This document shows positions 57,981 to 64,000 of a DNA stretch of 64,000 nt, piece by piece. Numbering within the stretch: the stretch's first letter is position 1; the number at the start of each line of letters is the position of its first letter. The DNA is from Chloroflexota bacterium (GTDB lineage Bacteria > Chloroflexota > Anaerolineae > Anaerolineales > Villigracilaceae): positions 1-64,000 of the forward strand of contig JACPYX010000021.1 in assembly GCA_016195815.1 (NCBI GenBank), in the 5' to 3' direction. Under the pieces are notes generated by a model. It did no database searches. It saw only the letters and a list, made by a program, of their open reading frames with translations, and had not been told where the DNA came from. The translations under genes and the position numbers were made by a program.

Positions 57981-59564
57981 CTATTTATTGTTCAAAACCA
58001 TGCGCGCGGCATTCCTGCCGCTCGCCCCGCTGACTCCGCCTCCGCCGTGCGTGCCGCTTCCGCAGAGATACAGCCCATCAATGGGCGTCTTGTGATTCGA
58101 CCAGCCCGGGATGGGACGCATGAAGAAAAACTGGTCGAGCATGAGTTGGCCGTGGTTCAAATCGCCCTCGGTCAAGCCATAAGTTTCCTCCAAATCTTTT
58201 GGAGTGATCGTTTTATGATCTATGATGACTGCGTTTGCACGCGCCTCAGGCAGTTCGTGGGGCAGGTGCATAAGTGTTGATGATTTTAGATTGGGGAAGT
58301 ATTCGCCGAGTGTATCAATCGCCAAATTTTCGACCTTCGCGCCTTCTGTTTTCCAATCACCGTTTTTCAATGTGTACGGCGCAAACTGGAAGTGGACAGA
58401 AACCACATTCCCCGAAGTTGTTATTTCGAGATAGGGCTTCTCGGAAATCCGCCCATATTTCGCCGCGTCGTAAGCGCGTTCGAGGTATTGCAAGTTGGGA
58501 GCGAGAACAAGCGTTCCTTCGGGGATGCCATGATTGCCGTTAGTGAGCAAGTGAATCTTCGCGACTGATCCGCGCATTTTGATGGACTGTGTTTTCTGCA
58601 CAAATTCGGGGGGTAATTCCATCGCGCCGACGAGTTTGAGCAGGGTGTGTTTCGGGTCGGCTGCAGAGAGGACAACCTTTGCAGAGATCTCTTCACCGTT
58701 TGCCAGGATAACGCCTTTTACTTCCTGCCTGTCAACCCGGATCTTCGTTACTTCTGCCTCTGTGCGGATTTCTCCGCCCAGCGATTTTACAGCGCTTGTA
58801 AGCGCCTGTGTGATCTCGCCCGCTTTTCCTACATTGATATGCGACAAGCCGCCGCGATTCATCCAGTTGTGGAGCAGGGTGTAGCCCGTGCCGGCGGACA
58901 TGACTCCCAAGGTCACGCCGTGAATTGCCACAGATGCAATCGCGGCTTTGAGTTGTTCGGACTCAAACCATTCTTCCACGAATTCGACGGCGGTCATCGG
59001 CAACATGCGGACGAGGTTGAGCATGTCTTTGCGGCCCATCAGGCGCAGGTCGAGTCCCATTTCGAGCAGGCCGTATCCTTCCTCGAAACTAAATTTCTTC
59101 GGCAGGCGCGGCATGATGGTCGCATAAGCCGCATCGAGGAATTGCGCCGACTTGTTCATGAAGGCGATGAATTTGTGCCATTTCGCCGCGTCTTTTTCGG
59201 AGAAGTGTTTGATGGACTCGGCGGCTTTGGCGGGGTCTGAGTCGAGGATGAGGCGGTTGGAATCGGTTTGGAGGGAGATGAAAGGTTTTCGAACGGAATC
59301 AGGCTGAAGTCCGTGTGAGGCGAGGTTCAAGTATTTGATAATATCGGGGCGCAGAGTTCCGCCTGTCCAAATTGAATCCGCTTGGAAGCCTTCCGCAGAG
59401 AGCGGCGGATTACTGCCAAAGGATTCGGTCACTAGCGAGCCGCCCGCGATGGCGCGTCGTTCCAAAACAAGCACGCGTTTTTTTGCCTTTGCAAAATATG
59501 CGGCGGCGACCAGCCCATTATGCCCCGCGCCGATGATGACGGTGTCGTATTGATTAGATGTCAT
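57981..59564 (-). CDS. FAD-dependent oxidoreductase, phytoene desaturase-like
   Basis: The 527-residue protein starts with the dinucleotide-binding VIIGAGHNGLVAAAYFAKA followed by VLVLERRAIAGGSLVTE, and ends in LYLCGSGTHGGGGVSGASGRNAA, the FAD-binding finish of the COG1233/PYROXD2-like group. It probably oxidises a hydrophobic substrate; a carotenoid role is possible but no other carotenoid genes are present. Single gene. Confidence 0.87.
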   Translation of the reverse strand: MTSNQYDTVIIGAGHNGLVAAAYFAKAKKRVLVLERRAIAGGSLVTESFGSNPPLSAEGFQADSIWTGGTLRPDIIKYLNLASHGLQPDSVRKPFISLQTDSNRLILDSDPAKAAESIKHFSEKDAAKWHKFIAFMNKSAQFLDAAYATIMPRLPKKFSFEEGYGLLEMGLDLRLMGRKDMLNLVRMLPMTAVEFVEEWFESEQLKAAIASVAIHGVTLGVMSAGTGYTLLHNWMNRGGLSHINVGKAGEITQALTSAVKSLGGEIRTEAEVTKIRVDRQEVKGVILANGEEISAKVVLSAADPKHTLLKLVGAMELPPEFVQKTQSIKMRGSVAKIHLLTNGNHGIPEGTLVLAPNLQYLERAYDAAKYGRISEKPYLEITTSGNVVSVHFQFAPYTLKNGDWKTEGAKVENLAIDTLGEYFPNLKSSTLMHLPHELPEARANAVIIDHKTITPKDLEETYGLTEGDLNHGQLMLDQFFFMRPIPGWSNHKTPIDGLYLCGSGTHGGGGVSGASGRNAARMVLNNK

Positions 59565-59941
59565 GGCTGTTTCCTCGTTTTCATTATAATTTATCCGGTT
59601 CGTAAAACTGCATATTCACACATCGTAAAAACCGAAGATGGCGCAAATGCCTTCGTTGCCGCAGTTTGGGGCGGGCGTATTGCTGAAAAAGGATATGATC
59701 TCCGCAGGGCCTTTCTTTTAACATTCGACGGAAGGCCTGTGCAATCTTTATTGAATCGTGTATAATCTCGCCCGTTGGTTCGGTTGAGAGATGTGTTTCT
59801 CTGGTTGACAATTCGAGGAGTGTGAAGCGTTTTGATCGCAAGGTCACTTTTGCTTTTTCCGTCGTACACGTCCCTCAGCCGAGTCTGTTTATCGGCTGAG
59901 TTTTTTTGCCCATTCTCTGTGTGAAAGGAGGTGAATCTTAA
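59565..59941 (+). other. Leader region of rpsU-infA
   Basis: This 377-base gap has a candidate -10 (TATAAT, 59761-59766) on the plus strand, then about 170 bases of leader with a small hairpin (AGAGA/TCTCT near 59786-59801) and a terminator at 59874-59907. No gene is supported. The arrangement suggests control by premature termination. Confidence 0.5.
59874..59907 (+). terminator. Terminator in the rpsU leader
   Basis: CTCAGCCGA and TCGGCTGAG (9 bp) flank a 9-base loop and are followed by seven T. It lies 35 bases before the rpsU start codon and downstream of the candidate promoter. Confidence 0.8.
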
Positions 59942-60142
59942 ATGGCAATGGTTGTATTACGCTCTGGCGAAGGCCAGGACAGCCTGCTTAAGCGCTTTCG
60001 CAAGAAAATCGTCAAGAGCGGCATTTTGAGCACGGTTCGCCGCAAGCGCTGGTTCGTCTCCAAGAGTGAACAGCGGCGTATGGAAAAGAAGAAAGCAATC
60101 CGCCGTATTAAGCGGCGCTCCTTTACCAAGGAGACTGAGTAG
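59942..60142 (+). CDS. rpsU: Ribosomal protein bS21
   Basis: The 66-residue basic protein begins MAMVVLRSGEGQDSLLKRFRKK and is Arg/Lys-rich throughout, as bS21 is. A strong AAAGGAGGTGA precedes the ATG. bS21 sits on the 30S platform by the anti-Shine-Dalgarno helix. It is 15 bases upstream of infA; both act at initiation. Confidence 0.95.
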   Translation: MAMVVLRSGEGQDSLLKRFRKKIVKSGILSTVRRKRWFVSKSEQRRMEKKKAIRRIKRRSFTKETE

Positions 60143-60157
60143 GAACAGGAGATATGT

Positions 60158-60409
60158 ATGGCTAAAGAGGAAGATAAAATTCGCGCAGACGGAGTGGTGA
60201 TCGAGGCTTTGCCCGGGACGCAGTTCAGGGTGAAGCTGGAAAACGGTCACGTTGTTCTGGCTTATCTGTCTGGCAAGATGCGAAAGTATTACATTCGTAT
60301 TTTGTTGGGAGATCGTGTGGCGGTGGAAATGTCACCCTATGATCTGACCCGCGGACGCATTACTTTTCGCCAGCGCAAAAACGCACCTGTCGCTTCTGTG
60401 CAAGAATAG
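60158..60409 (+). CDS. infA: Translation initiation factor IF-1
   Basis: The 83-residue OB-fold protein has the family order [21 protein letters not shown], then [30 protein letters not shown] in parts. It binds the 30S A site during initiation. A ten-residue tail extends past the usual end. It is in an operon with rpsU rather than in the usual ribosomal protein cluster. Confidence 0.96.
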   Translation: MAKEEDKIRADGVVIEALPGTQFRVKLENGHVVLAYLSGKMRKYYIRILLGDRVAVEMSPYDLTRGRITFRQRKNAPVASVQE

Positions 60410-60439
60410 CCATATTGCCCTTCATTGAATGTATTTTAT

Positions 60440-60469
60440 AAAAATCCTCCGCTTGTGCGGAGGATTTTT
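60440..60469. terminator. Terminator after infA
   Basis: A perfect 13-bp stem AAAAATCCTCCGC and its complement around TTGT. The arms give T runs in both directions, so it may also serve the convergent DHOD-like gene. Confidence 0.85.
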
Positions 60470-60506
60470 GATTCTGGGCCTGGTAAACCGGGCGGACGAT
60501 GGGACT

Positions 60507-61508
60507 TTACGGTAAATCTCTTAATGAGCTTAACACCTTCATGTAATTTGCCCGTTCAAATGCAGCAGGTTCGGCAACGGACTTTTGGCTCATGCTTCCC
60601 TGCATTTGGATAATGGACGTGTACTGATGCGTGTCCATCCAGGTTTCTATTTCAGAGAGAATAGCGGGAATGCGCTCGATGCCGTAGTGCAACAGCTCGG
60701 ATGCCATCATGGCCGAATTCGCGCCGGACATCATGGCTTTGAGCACATCCACGGCGGTGTGGACTCCGCTGGTTAACGCGAAATCAACATCCACTTGACC
60801 ATGCAGGATGGATATCCAACGCAAAGGCAGGCGCAGGTCGGCGGAGGTGCTCAGGTCGAGCGTGTGGGCGATGCTCAGTTCCTCGATGTCAAAATCCGGC
60901 TGATAGAAGCGGTTGAACAGGACAAGGCCGTCCGCGCCCGCAGCGGTGATACGCTGTGCAAAGTGAGGTAGCGACGTGTAGAACGGACTCAACTTCACAG
61001 CCAGCGGAATCTTGATCGAAGACTTTATATCTGCGACGAGATCAACCTGCGTGTCTTCCAATTCCTGGGCGGTGATGGCGGGATCGGTTGGGAGGTAGTA
61101 AAGGTTCAGTTCAAGGGCATCCGCTCCGGCTTCCTGAATGAGGCGGGCGTAGCGCACCCATCCGCCTTTTGACACGCCGTTCAGGCTTCCGATAACCGGG
61201 ATGTTGACGGCCTTTTTGAGTTCGGTGACTTTGGTGAGATATTTTTCGGGAAGCAGGCTGTACGAACCTGAATCGGGCAGATAGGTGATGGCCTCGGCGT
61301 ATGAATTGGTGCCGCGCGTCAGATAGTGATCGAGTTCGAGGCTTTCGTGGATGATTTGTTCCTCGAACAGCGAATGCATGACCACTGCTGCAATGCCCGC
61401 TTCTTCCATGCGCTGAACCTGCTCGACCTTTTTGGAAAGGGGCGAGGCCGAAGCCACGAGCGGATTTTTTAAATGGAGTCCGAGATAGGTCGTGGAAAGA
61501 TCGATCAT
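60507..61508 (-). CDS. Dihydroorotate dehydrogenase-like flavoprotein
   Basis: The 333-residue TIM-barrel protein starts [21 protein letters not shown] and contains VIGSLNG and [12 protein letters not shown], as in the DHOD/PreA family. The C-terminal barrel has [21 protein letters not shown] for FMN phosphate binding. It lacks Fe-S motifs. It overlaps the pyruvate:ferredoxin oxidoreductase gene by four bases, so it may take electrons from ferredoxin rather than act in pyrimidine synthesis; the substrate is unknown. Confidence 0.85.
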   Translation of the reverse strand: MIDLSTTYLGLHLKNPLVASASPLSKKVEQVQRMEEAGIAAVVMHSLFEEQIIHESLELDHYLTRGTNSYAEAITYLPDSGSYSLLPEKYLTKVTELKKAVNIPVIGSLNGVSKGGWVRYARLIQEAGADALELNLYYLPTDPAITAQELEDTQVDLVADIKSSIKIPLAVKLSPFYTSLPHFAQRITAAGADGLVLFNRFYQPDFDIEELSIAHTLDLSTSADLRLPLRWISILHGQVDVDFALTSGVHTAVDVLKAMMSGANSAMMASELLHYGIERIPAILSEIETWMDTHQYTSIIQMQGSMSQKSVAEPAAFERANYMKVLSSLRDLP

Positions 61509-64000
61509 GCCTGTCCTCCTTGATCGCCGTTCTTGTCGGCGTCATAATGGATGGCGGCCATTTGCTGATAAAGCGTCCAGCGGGATTTTGCATCGTGCTG
61601 GGCTTCCTTCATTAATTGTTCGGCGCGCGTTTCATCCATTTGCGTGAGCATCTTGTAGCGCGTCTCGTTGTAGGCATATTGTGAGACGGGGATGCTGGGC
61701 TCTTTGGCTTCGATGACGAGCGGATTCTTGCCTTCATCTGCGAGGCGCGGATCGTAGCGATAGACAGGCCACGAGCCGGATTGCACGGCCAGTTTCTGCT
61801 GCTGGAGGCCAAGCGCCATATCGTAGCCATGCGCAATGCAATGACTGTAAGCGATTACCAGCGATGGGCCGTCGTAGGCTTCGGCTTCGAGGATTGCCTT
61901 TAATGTTTGCTGATCGTTGAAGCCCATTGCGACGCGGGCAACATAAACGTAGCCGTACGCCATGGCGATCAGGCCGAGGTCTTTTTTGGGCAGGCCCTTG
62001 CCTGCTGTTGCAAATTTCGCAACCGCGGCGCGCGGCGTGGACTTGCTGGCCTGCCCGCCGGTGTTGGAATAGACTTCGGTATCGAGCACCAGCACGTTGA
62101 CGTTGCGTCCCGAAGCCAGCACGTGGTCGAGACCGCCGTATCCAATGTCGTAGGCCCAGCCGTCGCCGCCCATGATCCACACGGATTTTTTGACGAGGCT
62201 GTCAGCCACGCTGATCAAATCTTTGGCGCGCGAATCTTTTGAGCCGCCAAGTTTTTTCTTGAGTTCTGCCACGCGCAGGCGTTGTTCTTCTATGCCGGCT
62301 TCAGTGGATTGATCGGCGCGCAGGATGGCGTTCACCAATTCGGCGCTGAGTTCCGTTTCAAAGCTTGCAAGCAGTTCGCGCGCAAATTCGTTTTGCTTGT
62401 CGAGCGTCAGGCGCATCCCCAGGCCAAACTCGGCGTTATCCTCGAACAGCGAGTTCGACCAGGCTGGGCCGCGTCCGTTATTATCCACTGCCCACGGCGT
62501 AGTGGGCAGGTTGCCGCCATAAATGGACGAGCATCCGGTCGCATTGGCGATCACAGCCCGGTCGCCGAACAACTGCGAAACCAGTTTGACATAAGGCGTC
62601 TCGCCGCATCCGGCGCACGCGCCACTGAATTCAAACAACGGGCGCAGGAGCTGTGAATTTTTGATGGTCGAAGGATTTACCAGTTTGCGATCCAGGTCTG
62701 GGATGTTCATAAAGAAATCCCAATTCTTGCTTTCGGCTTCGCGCAGGGCGGGCTGTGGCGCCATGTTCAACGCCTTGCGTCCGGCCTGAGTCTTATCCTT
62801 GGCCGGGCAGACATCCACGCACAACGTACAACCCGTGCAATCTTCCGGCGAAATCTGCACTGTGTACGCCATGCCGGGAAATTCCTTGAACTTGCTATCC
62901 ATGTGTTTAAAAGTCGCGGGCGCGCCGTCCAGCAATTGCTTGTCATACACTTTATGTCGAATGACCGCGTGCGGGCAGACCATCACGCACTTGCCGCACT
63001 GAATGCACAAATCCGATTCCCAAACCGGGATGTCGAGCGCCAGGTTGCGTTTCTCCCATTGAGTCGTGCCAGACGGATATGTGCCATCTGCCGGAAGCGC
63101 ACTGACGGGGATATTGTCGCCGTCGAAGGCGATCATTTGTCCAAGCACATTACGGACAAAATCCGGCGCTTCATTCGGGACCGGGAGACGGCGCGCCACC
63201 TGCGAGTTGATCTCGGCTGGAACCTTGACCTCATGCAGATTCTCCAGAGTCCGATCCACCGCTTCGAAATTTTTCTTCACGACGGCCTCGCCGCGCTTGC
63301 CGTATGTTTTTTCGATGGCATGTTTAATTTCGGCAATGGCCTGCTCGCGCGGCAGGACGCCGCTGATGGCGAAGAAGGCGGTCTGCATGATGGTGTTCAT
63401 GCGCCCGCCCATGCCGGCCTTCTCGGCCACATCATAACCGTTGATGACGTGGAACTTTAATTTTTTCTCGATGATGGCCTGCTGTACTTCGCGCGGCAGA
63501 TGATCCCAAACTTCATCCGCACCGTACAAACTGTTGAGCAGGAACACGCCGCCCGGTTTGGCATACTTGAGCATGTCCACGCGCTCGAGGAACGAATATT
63601 GATGACATGCCACAAAGTTGGCCTGGTTCGCGCCGATCAAATACGGGGCCAGGATCGGCTTGGGTCCAAAGCGCAGATGCGAGAGAGTCACCGTGCCGGA
63701 TTTTTTGGAGTCGTAGTAAAAGTAGCCCTGTGCGTAATTCTCGGTCTCTTCGCCAATGATCTTGATCGAATTTTTGTTGGCACCGACCGTTCCGTCCGAG
63801 CCGAGGCCGAAGAAAACACAACGCACGGTTTCATCAGATTCAACAGAAAATGAAGGATCGAAGTCGAGGCTGGTGTGACTGAGATCATCATGGATGCCGA
63901 CGGTGAAGTGATTCTTTGGATCAGCCTTTTTCATCTCGTCCAAAACGGCTTTGACCATGGCCGGAGTAAATTCTTTTGATGAAAGGCCATAACGTCCGCC
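61505..64000 (-). CDS. nifJ: Pyruvate:ferredoxin oxidoreductase, C-terminal 831 residues
   Basis: The frame is open to the window edge; the codons at 63959-64000 read [14 protein letters not shown], a conserved stretch of this enzyme, so the true start lies outside. Visible are the central PFOR domain, two 4Fe-4S sites ([12 protein letters not shown] and [12 protein letters not shown]), the TPP domain with the third-cluster [11 protein letters not shown] and the TPP/Mg site ([20 protein letters not shown]). It oxidises pyruvate to acetyl-CoA and CO2 with ferredoxin reduction, pointing to anaerobic or facultative metabolism. Confidence 0.97.
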   Translation of the reverse strand, partial: GGRYGLSSKEFTPAMVKAVLDEMKKADPKNHFTVGIHDDLSHTSLDFDPSFSVESDETVRCVFFGLGSDGTVGANKNSIKIIGEETENYAQGYFYYDSKKSGTVTLSHLRFGPKPILAPYLIGANQANFVACHQYSFLERVDMLKYAKPGGVFLLNSLYGADEVWDHLPREVQQAIIEKKLKFHVINGYDVAEKAGMGGRMNTIMQTAFFAISGVLPREQAIAEIKHAIEKTYGKRGEAVVKKNFEAVDRTLENLHEVKVPAEINSQVARRLPVPNEAPDFVRNVLGQMIAFDGDNIPVSALPADGTYPSGTTQWEKRNLALDIPVWESDLCIQCGKCVMVCPHAVIRHKVYDKQLLDGAPATFKHMDSKFKEFPGMAYTVQISPEDCTGCTLCVDVCPAKDKTQAGRKALNMAPQPALREAESKNWDFFMNIPDLDRKLVNPSTIKNSQLLRPLFEFSGACAGCGETPYVKLVSQLFGDRAVIANATGCSSIYGGNLPTTPWAVDNNGRGPAWSNSLFEDNAEFGLGMRLTLDKQNEFARELLASFETELSAELVNAILRADQSTEAGIEEQRLRVAELKKKLGGSKDSRAKDLISVADSLVKKSVWIMGGDGWAYDIGYGGLDHVLASGRNVNVLVLDTEVYSNTGGQASKSTPRAAVAKFATAGKGLPKKDLGLIAMAYGYVYVARVAMGFNDQQTLKAILEAEAYDGPSLVIAYSHCIAHGYDMALGLQQQKLAVQSGSWPVYRYDPRLADEGKNPLVIEAKEPSIPVSQYAYNETRYKMLTQMDETRAEQLMKEAQHDAKSRWTLYQQMAAIHYDADKNGDQGGQA

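Noticed and set aside
1-64000. CRISPR array, rRNA or tRNA gene
   Set aside because: No regularly spaced direct repeats and no tRNA T-loop or anticodon-stem patterns were convincing by eye; a covariance-model scan was not possible.

Overview
The window looks like a chromosomal segment of a Chloroflexota bacterium, most likely class Anaerolineae. This rests on gene content and style: a long division/cell-wall (dcw) cluster from mraZ to ftsZ that lacks murE, an archaeal/fungal-type aspartate-semialdehyde dehydrogenase, pyruvate:ferredoxin oxidoreductase, a secreted M4 protease ending in a domain I associate with this group, and a dispersed palindromic repeat whose termini read like TCATTGCGAG. 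No rRNA, tRNA or CRISPR array was seen.

Layout. 1-2466 (-): secreted M4 metalloprotease, cut by the window edge. 2796-8095 (-): all four dTDP-L-rhamnose genes (rfbC, rfbB, rfbA, rfbD) around a two-gene ABC-2 polysaccharide exporter. 8159-11474 (+): a large membrane GT-C-like protein and galactokinase. 11469-14046 (-): asd and lysC, with a promoter, a short threonine-rich leader ORF and an attenuator-like terminator before lysC. 14297-16390 (+): a class I aminotransferase and prephenate dehydratase. 16391-18314 (+): an ArsR-led operon with an SRPBCC protein, a VOC protein and a membrane protein.

18315-24343 is an accessory island: an IS5-like element; an A+T-richer three-gene operon encoding a D12-class adenine methyltransferase, a HerA-type ATPase and a NurA-type nuclease; and a HepT/MntA toxin-antitoxin pair. 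The methylase-translocase-nuclease set has the parts expected of an uncommon restriction-modification-like anti-phage system and is the best candidate here for an under-described system.

24388-26061 (+): ABC-F factor ettA, followed by a diverged second copy of its own C-terminal tail beyond a palindromic repeat. 26367-44747 (-): the dcw cluster (mraZ, rsmH, ftsL, ftsI, murF, mraY, murD, ftsW, murG, cvpA-like, murC, small ORF, murB, ddl, ftsQ, ftsA, ftsZ, two small membrane proteins), read from one promoter that carries three MraZ boxes. murG and murD each carry an in-frame insertion made of related palindromic DNA.

44896-51101: an rRNA-methyltransferase-like gene (+), then on the minus strand an unknown membrane protein, an ATP-grasp ligase, a GH4 glycosidase and a Rieske oxygenase. 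51233-56734 (-): a TetR-controlled MacAB-like exporter with two permeases, one ATPase and two lipoprotein adaptors. 57108-57871 (-): a split, membrane-anchored Cas4-like pair. 57981-59564 (-): a phytoene-desaturase-like flavoprotein. 59942-60409 (+): rpsU-infA behind a leader with a terminator. 60507-64000 (-): a DHOD-like protein coupled to pyruvate:ferredoxin oxidoreductase, whose 5' end lies outside the window.
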